Notes under the pieces: model-generated
Seen by the model: only the letters and a program-made list of their open reading frames with translations
What the model was told of the DNA's origin: nothing
The model's database searches: none
Program-made: the position numbers and the translations under genes
Origin: Siphonodentalium dalli
Taxonomy: Eukaryota; Mollusca; Scaphopoda; Gadilida; Siphonodentaliidae
Direction of reading: 5' to 3'
DNA length: 64,000 nt
NCBI GenBank assembly: GCA_032622095.1
Contig: CP136069.1
Coordinates: 153,129,043 to 153,193,042, forward strand
Shown: positions 1 through 11,644 of the stretch, one piece after another
How positions within the stretch are numbered: the stretch's first letter is position 1
Layout: each line of letters begins with the position of its first letter

Positions 1-1924
1 GGATTTATTTTGGCTGTAATACCTTTTAAGCTGATAACATCTCAGGATAGTGACCTCAATCTCCACTTTCGAGTCACTGTTGACATTTTGTAGACATATC
101 CATGACATATCAGTTGTTAAGCTCCAATTGAAGTAGAGTTGACATATTTTGAAAATAATTTCATAGAGAGGATATTTACCAGTCTGCAATTGGAAATGCT
201 ATTTTATAAATTGCTGATATCTTCAAACCTATGTCATTTTGCATGATACACACAATTCCATAATTTCTAACTATTTCCCGATTAGTCGTCAATCAGCGAT
301 TCAGCCCATTATCTAGCATTATTCCACATCTGTTATTCCATACCAATTTTGTTAGTTTAGTGGAGCAACTTCAATTATACCAAATGATAAGCAGTCACTA
401 TGCCAGACTTGGATACATTAGGTGTTGTGAGAGATCAGATAATCTCAGATCATCTGAGTTATACACATGCATATAATTCACTGATCAGTTCGATGCACTG
501 ATGACAGTTATTTTCTAGCCATTTATAGTCACGTTAATGTTTGAGACATTTGCTCGCCCTTCTTCCATACACACAATGATCTAGGCTCAAATGTCAGTTA
601 CATCAGGGCAAGTTTATTTATTTAAATTTTACATTTCTTGAAGCTTCTCCCCAAAGGGTGTCGGGAAGGTAGTTTTTCACCTGATATGCAACATGCCATA
701 GCTTAATGGGGTACTGTACGCCAAATGTTGTTGTTGGTTTCTATAGTCTCCGAGTCGGAGAATAAGGTAACAATTTTTCCATTATTTGAAAGTCTGTTGA
801 GTACGAAGTCATGTTACGGATGACAAATTTACCGGAATGCAAAAATACAAATTGTCGTTGTCGAGTAATTTTTGTAAAGTTTTCAACCAAATGAATCAAA
901 TAAAAGTTATATTATATGCATACTAGTCCCATATAATCATTTAAGTTATTGTATCGTCGCTAGTCAGTGAGTGGCTTGAGTGTTCTCCCCGTATCATCAT
1001 AATATTTTAAGCGATCGTGTGTGCGATCGGTTTAACAATCCAGTATCCCTCAATTACTGTTTTTGATTACGGTAATTCGTAATTTAATTGACGCCATTTT
1101 ATGGCTCCAGTCATAAATTCAATTTATATCAAATTATTAAATTTTAAATTATTAAATTTTAAGATAGCCTATTAACCTGAGCGTTTACAGAATACATCTT
1201 CGACTCAAATTACTTATGTTTCTATATATTATCGATATTAGATCGTTGTTGTCACCGGAAATTTAATGAAAATGGCGTACATGTACCCCTTTAATGGCAT
1301 CTCCACTAAGGTCCATATGAGGTCCGAGTAACATAAATATGGTGTTTTAGACTGTGTTAGCAGTTATGATATGTTTTAAACTGTTACAAATGTTAACTAT
1401 GTGCATAAAAGGTCTTTAGTAAAACAATTGCACGAGGTTGTAAAAAATGCGTATTTTTGGCCTCACGGACTACACACCCACCCCGGCATACCTTCCTGCA
1501 AATTTTTTAACCCCCCCCCACCCCCTGAGTTGTCTCGCTTTCTCTGTATCTTACTATGATCTACAAGTTTCAATAGACGTTGGTCGATATCTATAAACAT
1601 GTAGGTTTGGCGCGTAAAATCACATGACTTTTCCCGCCGAGTACATTTCATAGCAATACCATAGTAACACACGTTACAAGTTACTTTACTTTAAACATAT
1701 TTTATTCGTATATAAATATACAAAAGGGATCGGGGCACAAGTTATTTCAACTTAGGTAGTCTCTCTCCCGTACAAAATTGACAATACATTGTTATAAGAT
1801 GACAAAAAGGCGATAACAGAAACGTTTGTGCATGGTGAGAAAACAATTTGAATTTGCATTATGTCGAATAACATCTTTCAGCGTATGTTTATGGATTACC
1901 AATTAGAACGAGCATAAATATGTG
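1..1924. other. Noncoding AT-rich stretch, nothing recognised
   Basis: I see no exon with protein-family features and no clear terminal repeats. A short C-run lies near 1511-1526. The open frames here are short and compositionally random. Confidence 0.5.
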
Positions 1925-2273
1925 CATAGGTCGCCTCGCATATATAAGAGAATGCATTGGCCTAACAATTTTTTACAATTTTAATAAATTTTTCTTGTAT
2001 TCTTTAACAATTTTATAATTTCACCCATACAGAGCCCCAGACAAACATGAGCAGACGACACTCTTCTATATGCTACTATATATGTGTGGGGCTCCCTGCA
2101 GGGTAATGGATGTTTTTTATTTTATGTCCTAAAAAATGATAAAAAATTGTTAGGCCAATGCATTATCTTATATATGCGAGGCGACATATGGTCGACTCGC
2201 ATATATAAGAGAATGCATTGGCACAGGGTAAAAAAATCCCGACTTATGACTGGATTTGATATGGCGGGTCACA
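1925..2273. mobile_element. TA-flanked inverted-repeat element (TGTGACCCGCC family), left end missing
   Basis: The right terminal repeat is intact, ending ATGGCGGGTCACA and followed by TA. The left repeat begins only inside the hairpin module (CATAGGTCGCCTCGC), so the outer left end and half of the first hairpin are lost. The interior matches the complete copies at 9306 and 46539, including the GAGCAGACGACAC and GGGCTCCCTGCAGGG segments. It encodes nothing and is a non-autonomous DNA transposon. Confidence 0.75.
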
Positions 2274-2436
2274 TATATACATACGGACCACTCGTATAGC
2301 ATATATTCGTATTTATGATATTTTTGTCCAGAACGGACTGTTATCGAACTATGTGAATATTGCTACAGTTTGCTTGCTTTTTTTAATTTAAAAGAGTTGT
2401 CAGTAAAGAGGCGATATTATTGATAAATAAGATATT

Positions 2437-2558
2437 ACTTGGTTGGGTTGACATTAGGCCTGATATCAGCCCCAGGTAACCTCACACCAGCCTTCGGTAT
2501 CAGGCTGATATGAGGTCACATCGGACTGATATCGGGCCTAAATTCAAACAAACCAAGT
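2437..2558. mobile_element. Small foldback element, ends ACTTGGTT/AACCAAGT
   Basis: Almost the whole 122 bp folds back on itself. The left arm runs ACTTGGTT, AGGCC, GATATCAG, then AACCTCACACCAGCC. The right arm mirrors it with GGTATCAGG, GAGGTCACATC, GATATCGGGCCTAAATT and AACCAAGT. It contains no coding potential. It lies 24 bp from the TA-flanked element that begins at 2583. Confidence 0.6.
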
Positions 2559-2582
2559 AAGATCCTCTAAATATCTGGTATT

Positions 2583-3043
2583 TGTGACCCGCCATATCAA
2601 ATCCAGTCGTAAGTCGGGATTGTTTTACCCTGTGCCAATGCATTCTCTTATATATGCGAGTCGACCATAGGTCGCCTCGCATATATAAGAGAATGCATTG
2701 GCCTAACAATTTTTTATCATTTTTTTTTAATAAATGTTCCTTACATTTTTTAGGACATAAAATAAAAAACATCCATTACCCTGCAGGGAGCCCCACACAT
2801 ATATAGAAGCATATAGATGAGTGTCGTCTGATCATGTTTGTCTGGGGCTCTGTGTGGGTGAAATTAAAAAATTGTTAAAGAATACAAGAAAAAAATATTA
2901 AAATTGTAAAAAATTGTTAGGCCAATGCATTCTCTTATATATGCGAGGCGACCTATGGTCGACTCGCATATATAAGAGAATGCATTGGCATAGGGTAAAA
3001 AAAATCCCGACTTACGACTGGATTCGATATATGGCGGGTCACA
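2583..3043. mobile_element. TA-flanked inverted-repeat element (TGTGACCCGCC family), complete
   Basis: Both ends are present: TGTGACCCGCCATATC at the left and its mirror ending GGCGGGTCACA at the right, followed by TA. The terminal repeats are about 150 bp long and each contains the hairpin module (about 2635-2704 and 2921-2989). The interior is inverted relative to the copy at 9306. A small insertion (ATAT) lies near the right end. It is a non-autonomous DNA element; the TA target suggests mobilisation by a Tc1/mariner-type transposase, which is inference. Confidence 0.8.
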
Positions 3044-4118
3044 TATCAAGAACCTCTTCTCGATGTTCGGTCCTGATATAAAACTGGTTTCTTGTTGGTA
3101 ATTTGTCCGGAGCTCTTGTGTTGATTCTCGATTTCTTGAATAGCCACGATCCTGGTTTTTTAAAGCTCATGAGTCTTGTTGATTTCTTTGTTCATGATGA
3201 AATGACCCGTCTGCGTGGTCCTCCATGTCACGCATAGCGTGTAAACGATGGTGTACTTTATCGAAGTGGTCCGAATAAATACAAGCCTTTGATTAATCAA
3301 CAACACTTTAACGAAAATAGGAAAATCAAACATCCTCCGTTGATGGACCGGTTGTTGCACATACGTGAGATACAGTTATTTGTATGCTGATGCTAAATAG
3401 GGACACATTCCGACACTAAAACGTGTACGCTCGCGTGTGTGTGTCACAACTAAACAAAATGACATCACACATGCGTGTTTCTCGGCCTAATGAATTTCGC
3501 ATCTCAGTCCCAAAAATGGGAAATATACACATGCAGGCTTCGCGTAAAGTGCATAGTGAAGGGTACACAATTTTCAGAAAAAGTTGGAAAAGGTACACAG
3601 ACGGGGGCGTGCTGGAGGGTCTCCATGGGAAAGGGGGGGGGGCCAAACTGCACCCCAATTGAACTAGGTAAAATTCACAACTTGGATGGGAAGTTCCATC
3701 TGCGCTCCTCCGAGCTTGGGTTGTAATTTTCCAACTCTGGTACATCAAGCTACCCAATTGTAAGAAATGTCAAACCGGACACCCCCTATGAGGTTGAAAA
3801 TTGTTCAATTAATGCCCAATTTAGTCAAAATGATTGTCCTAAAGTAGGAAAACAATCGAGTTTTTTTTTTTTATCTCAAAGCAAAATAAATTCACACTAT
3901 ATAGATCAATTATGTGAAATGTTCAACTCATGGTGTTATATAGGCCCGTTTTATACGTCGAGCCCAACACGCCCCGCGCTGCTCCACCAGGCTCAGCGTT
4001 AGCGCGTCTCTGGCACGTACAGAATGCATTTGATTTAGGCCAAAACGTCGAGCTAACTGGCATGTGCAATACTTTCTGAATTTTCGAATAGAGTTGTCTT
4101 TCTTTTTTTCAAATGACA
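3044..4118. other. Noncoding stretch, nothing firmly recognised
   Basis: Overlapping short open frames at 3416-3757 on both strands show no family motif, and a G-run occurs at about 3631-3641. I see no terminal repeats. Confidence 0.45.
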
Positions 4119-4581
4119 TCTACCATTATATCTTGGAACTTCTCTGTCAGTCTGTCTGTATACATGTGTGTATGTGTCTTATAGACTCGAAATCTGCTCT
4201 ACCGATCCGACTCAAATTTGGTATGTAGACCTACTATGACCCCGGGAACGATATGGACGGGTCCAATTTAACGTGCTCCCATGTCCTTGAGCTTGACCTA
4301 ACTCATATACGCACATATAGGCATGTTTCTGGACCTCAACCGATCAGACTCAAATTTGGTATCTAGGCCTACTTTGATCCCGGGAACAATATGGGCGGGG
4401 TCCAATTTCACGTGCGACCGTGTCCTTGACCTTGACATTAACCTCGCTCATATACGCTCATATAGGCATGTATCTGGACCGATCGAACAATAGTTTGTCC
4501 AGACGATGTATATTCTGCACAGCGGAAACGATCACAAAGAAATCCTTAAATAGCCCGGACGAAGTCGGGCACATCAGCTAG
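4119..4581 (+). mobile_element. Helitron-like non-autonomous element (microsatellite type), solitary copy
   Basis: It starts TC after an A and has a short TGTGTATGTG microsatellite near its 5' end, followed by two direct repeats of about 115 bp containing CAAATTTGGTATGTAG and CTTGACCTTGAC motifs. It ends with the hairpin CCCGGACGAAGTCGGG 11 bp before CTAG. These are the terminal hallmarks of Helitrons. The base after CTAG is C rather than T, so the target has decayed. It encodes no Rep or helicase. Confidence 0.72.
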
Positions 4582-6047
4582 CCTGCTATAAATCTGCGAC
4601 ATGTTATAATCGTAAAACTGAACAAGCTGAAGTTGGAAAGATCGCGGAAATATGCCATTATATGACAAATACCATCCGAATGCGTACTTTGAAGAGGTCG
4701 GTGTTGGTGTTATTGTCACTTCTGAGAGCAAGTGTAAAGTGAACTACATTACTTCTAAATTAAGGCGCTCTTGTAGCCGAATCATTGACAAGAAATCAAG
4801 GGTGGTTTGACGTGGTCGAACATTTTGACGATAAATACTTAACAAAGAACATTCCGTTTCATGTTATTCGAGAATCAAACCATACCTCGAACGCGATATA
4901 TATCTAGTTACTGAAATTATAGTATAACCAGAGAGATTGGTTATTTGCATATATAGGATAGCTGGAGGGGGGTACTACTATACCATATCTATATCTAAAA
5001 TGCTCTGATTTGGTCTGGTTACCATTAGAAACATAGTGTATATTATATATGTGGGATGTAGAAAATTGTACACCAAAGACCACAACAGAACCGAGTCCAA
5101 GGTGATTGCATGCTATGGACCAATTATTGCAATTTTCATATGCGTGGGCTGCAGTTGATGAAAATTTACAACTATATATTGAACATTTTGACCACAGTTG
5201 GGGGGCACACCAACCCCTCCCCCTGTCCATGTACACAAGACTGGATTTCGCAATGTCATTGGCGACTGTCAATGGACCAGTTTGGACTAAATGTATATAA
5301 ACATTTTGATGAATGAAATCAAATAAACAGTTACAATGGAGAACTTGAAACTACAAGCAGACGACACCCCCATTTACACCTTTTCCTGAAAGCATTCTGA
5401 AAGCATGTTTCATTCCCATTTTTTTGTTTATTTTGTTAATTGAATTTCGTTATCAATAGCAACACACGTCTCAAGTATAACGCACAACCGAACCACACTA
5501 TAAGTGTCTACCTTTCAAGATGCAATATCACGTTTGAGACAATTACTCATGATCGGTTGTTATTACGAAAAAACGTATTTAACGCTAAATGACCCCAATC
5601 AAATATATGTATACCGCCAGACTCAAACGAAATAGGATTTAAAATTGAGCGCAGATGTTGCTTGCGGTGGTAATAAAGAAAATTGCAGCAGTCAAAATTG
5701 TCATCAACATGAAATATATTGTCATAAAATACTATATCAACGCCAAAATATTGAAACGTACCCACCGACCTACACCATAAAAAGTAAGGCGCATTTTGTC
5801 CTCAAATTTTACGATTGTGATTATTATCGAGTTAAGATTCTGTTAGCTGGTATCTCGCCGTCACTTTGGTACGTGTAGCCATAACATTATGTGATGCACC
5901 CTTGTCATAAACAATGCACCATAGAAAATGATAGAATGGATATAGGCGGACACATATATACGCAAAGAATTGCATTGGCATACCGGTCCAAAGAAAACAA
6001 CATAATTTCGTCTTCGTTTTATTGGGGAAAGGTGTTGCAGGTGGACG
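4582..6047. other. Noncoding stretch between elements
   Basis: I found no exon with recognisable homology. The overlapping open frames at 4904-5316 on both strands look like chance. A segment at 5132-5230 (GATGAAAATTTACAACTAT, then CACAGTTGGGG) loosely resembles 33250-33300, so it may be old repeat. Confidence 0.4.
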
Positions 6048-6284
6048 TTAACTCTTCCATGACTGGAAATTCCTGTCAATGCATTCTCTTATATATTCTC
6101 ACATTGGGCGCCTCGCATATATAAGAGAATGCATTGGCCTAACAATATTTACCTTTATCTTGTAACCCAATGTATTCTCTTATATATGCGAGGCTCCCTA
6201 TGGGAGACTCGCATATATATAAGAGAATGCACTGGCATGTGTTTTAATGCTGCACCAGCGCAGCTCCCGTCATGAAAGGGTTAA
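6048..6284. mobile_element. TTAA-flanked piggyBac-like MITE with two hairpin modules
   Basis: It is bounded by TTAA on both sides, with terminal repeats TTAACTCTTCCATGAC and, reversed, TTAACCCTTTCATGAC. Inside are two hairpin modules (about 6076-6141 and 6169-6233). The first has a CACATTGGGCG loop and the second a GCTCCCTATGGGAG loop. At 237 bp it has no coding capacity. TTAA plus CCCTTT ends are typical of piggyBac-related elements. Confidence 0.72.
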
Positions 6285-6550
6285 AGGGCGCATTGACGGT
6301 GAGGTATATTTTTCTGTGTACAATATATCCAATAACAACAAACCGTGGGGTGAAGGAGAAGATCACTCGATCTTTTCGACCATCCCGGGCGCGAAGCATC
6401 TACTCTCTCTCTCTCAGGTATATTCAGATTTGATTACCCATACACGGACCGAGACTCGTTTTCGACCACTCCATGTTGTACATTCAGATTGTTTTCAATT
6501 GTTGATGCAAGCATTTGCTAATAGATGTAACCATTGCATAATGTCATTAT

Positions 6551-6930
6551 TTATAGTGATGTGAAACACCCCGGTAGGGTGATCAAATAGAAATTGAGAA
6601 TAATCTTGTTCAATGTAGTAATTTTTAGAATTATTATATTCAGATATACAACACACATTGTCATTCTTATATATTAATTGAATGCAGTGACTCTCGATGG
6701 CGAAATTGTTTTCGTTAGTTTATCGCCGATAGATGCGTCCCGAATCAAGTAGTAAATATTTACAATTTAGCGTTGTTCAAACAATGTTTTCTTTGGAGCT
6801 GCATGGATGGTCGATTTGCTTCAAATTTTTGGCAATGTTAGTAGAATGTTACATTCCTCAATTTGGCATAGCACACGATTACTAACTTAACAGTTTCACG
6901 CACCCGAACAAGTACATAATATGTCTTTAA
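6551..6930. mobile_element. TTAA-flanked MITE, GTGATGTGAAAC family
   Basis: This is one of at least five long copies in the window. The left end reads TTATAGTGATGTGAAACAC and the right end ACATAATATGTCTTTAA. The internal landmark TAGTTTATCGCCGATAG and the CACGCACCCGAACAAGT end are shared by all copies. It is about 375 bp and noncoding, and the TTAA at the right is intact. Confidence 0.75.
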
Positions 6931-7139
6931 ATTCGTCTTATTTGTAAATATTCTAAGCCACTCTTCGCACGTGGAGGTCAATACATAAATAAATATAGGG
7001 GTAAAGAGGTACACTGCTGTCGAGTAACACTGCTTTACGCCACGTCAAATGGCGCATGCCGTGAAGGGTTAGTGGCTGATGGTAAGTAAAAGCCCATACT
7101 ACATGAACAGGCACGGGGTAACAAATTTAACTATTGGCT

Positions 7140-7222
7140 TTAAAGACATATTATGTACTTGTTCGGGTGCGTGAAACTGTTAAGTTAGTAATCGGGTGCT
7201 ACGCCAAATGGAGGAATGTAAC
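7140..7222. mobile_element. Fragment of the GTGATGTGAAAC MITE, reverse orientation
   Basis: It starts TTAAAGACATATTATGTAC and continues through TTCGGGTGCGTGAAACTG to GGAGGAATGTAACAT, then homology stops. Only the terminal 83 bp remain. It lies 210 bp from the complete copy at 6551-6930 in inverted orientation. Confidence 0.65.
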
Positions 7223-7394
7223 ATATTGCAGATCCCATGCAGCTTTACGCACGTTTAATTGAGAGATCCTGGGTAGCTTTTTGCACGTAACCATGCGACA
7301 AAATACACCCGAGCTTTAGTATACTCCAGTCATTTCAGACTCGGTCCCAATATATTTCATATATTTCTCTTATTGGTCATGAATTTTCCTATCC

Positions 7395-7667
7395 TAACAC
7401 TTCCATGACTGGAGCTTTTTGAAATTTTGCGAAAACCCTGTGCCAAAGCATTATCTTATATACGCGAGTCTCCCCATATAGGCAGTCTCGCATATATTTA
7501 AGATAATACAATGGCCTATATAACAATTTGTACCATGACTTTGTAAGCCAGTGCATTCTTTTATATCTGCGAGGCTCCCTATATGGGAGACTCGCATATA
7601 TAAGAGAATGCACTGGCACAAGATATTCAATGCTGCACCAGCGCAACTCCCGTCATGAACAGGATAA
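7395..7667. mobile_element. Degraded piggyBac-like MITE with two hairpin modules
   Basis: The ends match the 6048 element: CTTCCATGACTGGAG at the left, and GCTGCACCAGCGCAACTCC followed by CGTCATGAAC at the right, but the terminal TTAA sites have decayed. The two hairpins lie at about 7440-7515 and 7549-7617. In the second hairpin both arms carry the CCAGTGCAT/ATGCACTGG variant, so pairing is kept. Confidence 0.65.
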
Positions 7668-8223
7668 TACATAACTCGACAGCATCAACAGAAGGGAAGC
7701 CGATATATCGTATCGAAAACTTGCGAAATCTAACGTCAAAAAGCGGTTGTAAACATGGATGTCCGGTTAGTTGTCATAATACACAGATCACGTGACGAAA
7801 GCCGAACTTGCGAATTCCCGGTATGAGATGTCGACTTCGCTCCGATTTATTCCATCAAGTTATATGTCAAACGAAACGAAATTGAGCCTGGTCTCTCGTA
7901 TATATATTTATTGGTATATCACATGAAACCCTTATTATATAATTTAAAAAGCCATTACATATTTCCTTATCTCTCACTAGTTATATATCACTTGGCATCG
8001 CGCCAACAAAATGACCGCGCGACTTTACATTGATTCAGGAGGATGAATACTATTTCGAAAGGCCGCGCACGACACCAACACCAGACAACGCAAAATTATT
8101 AAAGTTAAATCCTTGGTCCAACATCGCTGCACTAACTAAAATAGACACAAAAACAAAGAGTCAAATTAGGGGACTATATTTTCCGTCGCCAGCCCCAGAG
8201 AGCCAATACTATGGAATACAAAA
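7668..8223. other. Noncoding stretch, nothing recognised
   Basis: A short open frame at 8030-8236 has no recognisable motif. I see no repeats beyond a few shared words. Confidence 0.4.
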
Positions 8224-8358
8224 AGTGCGCCATTAGTAACGCGCCGAAAGCGACAAAATGTGCGACGTTACGGCGCACATTTTGTCGCTTTCGGCGCGCC
8301 GAAACATGCGCTAATATCGCACATTTTGTCGCTTTCGGTGCGTTACTAATGGCGCACT
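8224..8358. mobile_element. GC-rich multi-arm foldback element
   Basis: The terminal arms 8224-8264 and 8317-8358 are inverted copies (AGTGCGCCATTAGTAACGC, then GAAAGCGACAAAATGTGCGA) with one mismatch. A further inverted copy of the inner arm lies between them (8271-8301), and a degenerate arm follows at 8367-8398. The GC content is far above the surroundings. The flanks carry an inverted 10 bp word (TATGGAATAC at 8210-8219 and GTATTCCATA at 8411-8420). It is noncoding. Confidence 0.65.
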
Positions 8359-9009
8359 ATTTGTCGCGTTCGGCGCGCGCCGAAAGCGCCATTAGCAAGT
8401 GGCCCTAATAGTATTCCATACAATACTGTCGTATAAGGTTGTGAAGCGTCTCAGCCAACGCTTTAATGAATGCAATTTCAACTTCTTTTAAGGATTTTGA
8501 TCTGTTAAAAAAGTCGTAAAGCTCTAGTTTTTGCATGTGATATACAAGAACTTCAACTGGTTGTGTTGGGATATAAGATTTTATGAAATTCATTTCATAA
8601 ATTTGATTCACAACTCGTCCACGACTCGTTGTGAATCATAGTATCAAACTCGTTTCATATAAACGTATATCCCAACATAACGAGTTGGAGATTATCGATA
8701 TATTTGATATCCCCCGGGGGGTCTTGGATACAGATCGGTAATCATCTCGGCCTGGGCCGGTTAACACCAAGTGTAGACATATCCATGACCTATAAGCATC
8801 ATGTATTGTTTCGATGCAAATGTGGGAAACCTTTCAGTACCAGAAATACAAGATCTGTCCAACATCAACGCCCAATAGACTATCATTGAACATAATCAAA
8901 CCCAAGGGTGGGTTTTTGTGATTTGGTTGACCTTAGGTCAAATGAACACTAACAAAACATGATGAAAATGACAAAGATGATAACACATTCTCACTGAACA
9001 CAGCCTTCG
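8359..9009 (-). other. Probable 3' UTR and downstream flank of FAM167
   Basis: This is the region 3' of the stop codon on the minus strand. A candidate ATTAAA polyadenylation signal lies at 8467-8462. The open frames on either strand are short and unrecognised. The transcript end cannot be set from sequence alone. Confidence 0.35.
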
Positions 9010-9264
9010 TCATAAAATAGAAAAACGTCGAGCACTAAAGTTCATTTTTGTGAGTCCGATATGCTGCAGTGGGTTCGGTGAACACATTGTGGGTGGAACG
9101 TCACTGATTTCTGCCAACTCGTGCATTTCTTGGATTTCGTCGGCGACATCGTCCAGTAATTCTGCGTGTACCTGACAACTCATTTGTAGTTTGATACTGT
9201 TTAAATCCTGCCGAATGCTGAGGAACTGTCTCGCTAGATCTTGATCTTGAAGCTTCATCAGTTG
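9010..9264 (-). CDS. FAM167: FAM167 (DIORA-1) family protein, last coding exon
   Basis: This exon encodes residues 205-288 and the TGA stop (9010-9012). It starts after a CAG acceptor at 9265-9267, preceded by a pyrimidine-containing tract. Joining it in phase 0 to the exon at 28510 gives RYEL followed by QLMKLQDQDLARQ, which parallels vertebrate RKEL followed by TEMRLQDQQLARQ. Other landmarks are LNSIKLQMSC (225-234, where the vertebrate protein has INKLKIEHTC), a likely coiled-coil helix over about 197-232, an acidic stretch ELLDDVADEIQEMHELAE (239-256), and the family's signature end IGLTKMNFSARRFSIL (273-288). The extra open codons upstream (9265-9318) are intron and transposon sequence, not protein. 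No canonical AATAAA lies close downstream on this strand. An ATTAAA at 8467-8462 is the nearest candidate polyadenylation signal, which would give a 3' UTR of about 540 nt, but this is weak. Confidence 0.9.
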   Translation of the reverse strand, partial: QLMKLQDQDLARQFLSIRQDLNSIKLQMSCQVHAELLDDVADEIQEMHELAEISDVPPTMCSPNPLQHIGLTKMNFSARRFSIL

Positions 9265-9305
9265 CTGTTGGTGAGAAAATGTTGGCAGTTGTATAATAGT
9301 GTATA

Positions 9306-9732
9306 TGTGACCCGCCATATCAAATCCAGTCGTAAGTCGGGATTTTTTTACCCTGTACCATATGGTCGCCTCGCATATATAAGAGAATGCATTGGCCTAA
9401 CAATTTTTTACAATTTTAGAATTTTTTCTTGTATTCTTTAACAATTTTATAATTTCACCCATACAGAGCCCCATACAAACATGAGCAGACGACACTCTAC
9501 TATATGCTTCTATATATGTGTGGGCTCCCTGCAGGGTAATGGATGTTTTTTATTTTATGTCCTAAAAATTGTAAGAAACATTTATTTAAAGAAAATGATA
9601 AAAAATTGTTAGGCCAATGCATTCTCATATATATGCGAGGCGACTTATGGTCGACTCGCATATATAAGAGAATGCATTGGCACAGGGTAAAAAATTCCCG
9701 ACTTACGACTGGATTTGATATAGCGGGTCACA
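9306..9732. mobile_element. TA-flanked inverted-repeat element (TGTGACCCGCC family), complete
   Basis: It runs from TGTGACCCGCCATATC to a mirrored end ATAGCGGGTCACA, with TA on both sides. The left hairpin module has lost its first arm (the sequence jumps from ACCCTGTACC to ATATGGTCGCC), while the right module at about 9617-9680 is intact. Its edge lies 41 bp before the FAM167 last exon in transcript order, so that splice site's branch point must lie in those 41 bp or in the transposon. Confidence 0.8.
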
Positions 9733-10069
9733 TATAGTACGTGCCGCAAAGTTGCAATGGAAGCTAACACGAAATATCGCTCCAGCAAGAACAGAGTATA
9801 CATGCATCAGTAGAGGGTGTTATGGGTGCCTTGTGTATAGTATGTATATATGTTATTGCATGTTCCAACTTAACTGTTGGTTTGCTAATAAACAATCAAT
9901 CACAAAACTTCGAACTGTGTGTGACTCTACTGCCTCAAAACCACAACCAGGACCACAATATGTATCAATATCCATTCACGTCGCGAAACTAGTTAAAGCA
10001 ATGTTCACACTCTCAAAAACAATAGGTACACCAAATAATCAAATAATCAAATAATTTTTACCCCCCAAA
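9733..10069. other. Intronic stretch, nothing firmly recognised
   Basis: An open frame on the plus strand (9752-10054) has no family motif. The segment AATAAACAATCAATCACA near 9887 resembles a retroposon tail, but no body can be traced. Confidence 0.35.
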
Positions 10070-10410
10070 TAATCAAATATTTTTTACCCCCGAATTTAGG
10101 AGCTTTAATTCGAATTATATATCTTTAAGGGAAAGAAGCACGTTTTGCCAAAATTCCCTGATATTTTAAAACGGATGTATTCAAAATCTGTTTGGAATTT
10201 CTTTTTGGAATTTGTTACAAGCGATTATTCATTATTGTCACACAATATTTAAAGATGCTCTGTACGATTCACACTAAATTACGTAACGTTATCCTTGTTA
10301 ATTTTCAGCTGACTAGGCACACGAAAAATACGAGCTTTCATCATCATTCCTATGGCATAAGCATCGCGAAAACACACAAAATTGTAAATTCTAATTATGG
10401 AGAAAAAACG
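10070..10410. repeat. Dispersed repeat, copy 1 (ACCCCCGAA...GCACGTTTTGCC family)
   Basis: It is a direct repeat of 11645-11985. Shared landmarks are GAAGAAGCACGTTTTGCC-like sequence, GGATGTATTCAAAAT, CAATATTTAAAGATGCTCTG and AAAAATACGAGCTT. The copy is interrupted at its right by the 502 bp TTAA element. Part of the family recurs inverted at 36080-36230. Confidence 0.6.
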
Positions 10411-10414
10411 TTGT

Positions 10415-10916
10415 TTAAAGGCACGCGCGGCCTTGGCGGTGGGTATCCTGTGAAAATATATCCACCCGTCAAAAACCGCCGCAAACAGAAAGAACATCAA
10501 AATGTAGATAGGCTTTGTCCGTATACAAATAAGAAATATCGCAAAAACAGTATGTTATGGTCGTATGTTTGACTATTGTTATGTAAACAACAGCATAAAA
10601 AGTTACCTTTCTGGTGTTTGTTTATATTATGATGGTAAACATAAAGAGCGTTCTTTGTTGTTGAATTCCTGATATGGAACGAATAAAGAGCGTTTCTGCC
10701 ATTTGTGTGTGATTAGCCAGCAGCATTGTGCTTTCTTCTGTAACACAATCAGGCTCTTGCTTAGGTAAAATATAGTAAATCTTTATGATAACATGCTGTT
10801 TACGCGATGGTCATGGTATATATGAACGGAACTGTATGCGTTTTAATGTTTTTCTGTTTACGGTGTTTGGAACAAATATGAATATTTTCGACAATTAAGG
10901 CCGCACGTGCCTTTAA
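10415..10916. mobile_element. TTAA-flanked 502 bp element (TTTAAAGGCACG ends)
   Basis: The terminal inverted repeats are about 22 bp (TTTAAAGGCACGCGCGGCC and its mirror CGGCCGCACGTGCCTTTAAA-like end), with TTAA at both edges. The interior contains AAAGAGCGTT near 10648 and 10687. It is inverted relative to the two tandem copies at 52016-53005. It does not encode a transposase. Confidence 0.75.
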
Positions 10917-11644
10917 ACAAAAATAAAATAGTAAATTTAGTACTGTAAAATTCTACTATAATAGTTAAATATTTAAAGATGCTCTGTACTATTTCACACC
11001 CAATTAGTTAAAGGTATCCTTGACCTGGTAGATCCGGATCCAACCTCAAAAGCAATACGGAACCAATTTTAATTGGGTGGTTCTCTGTTCATGTACGACG
11101 TTGATCATACTTGAGCAAACTCCGACAACAGTAACGCTTTGTTGTGTTAACATTATGCATCGTGTATTGTATAAGTACACGATCAGTATTGTAAGTCCGT
11201 AATATTACATTGTCAAGTACACATCCCCATGTTGTACAATTTTGATCAATGTAAACAACAGCGACAGTCTTCATTATATCATATGCAATGCACCAGGATC
11301 ATCATTTCTCAGGCAACAGGATAGCGACATGGAGGGGATTAGGTTGAATAACAATTGGACGAGAACAAAAATGCACTTTGAATAAATGCTTCACACAACT
11401 TCATACATTAACATACCAATTCGAAGTATGTATCTTGTCAAAATCGTCACCGGGACAATCTTTAATTGAACTTTAAAGCCACACATTCCGATTCGATGGT
11501 CCCCATAATATTATAATCAGTTTCAACAACAACGTTTCTTCAAAAAGGCCCCCAAATATTCCCGGTGGTGAAAAATAAAAGATTTCAAAAATCGATATAT
11601 CTGATAACTCAGAGCATTGATGGGTGGGTTCCTCGACTCGCATC
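10917..11644. other. Intronic stretch with a short repeat echo
   Basis: A third copy of ATATTTAAAGATGCTCTGT lies at about 10968-10988 and is followed by the same CACACC-AATTAGTT segment as at 11850. Otherwise I see no structure. The open frame at 11089-11274 is unrecognised. Confidence 0.4.

Noticed and set aside
9265-9318. Extra N-terminal codons that would extend the 9010-9264 frame to a start in MAGHIYT
   Set aside because: The first codons are transposon terminal repeat, followed by intron with a CAG acceptor. The family alignment begins exactly after the acceptor.
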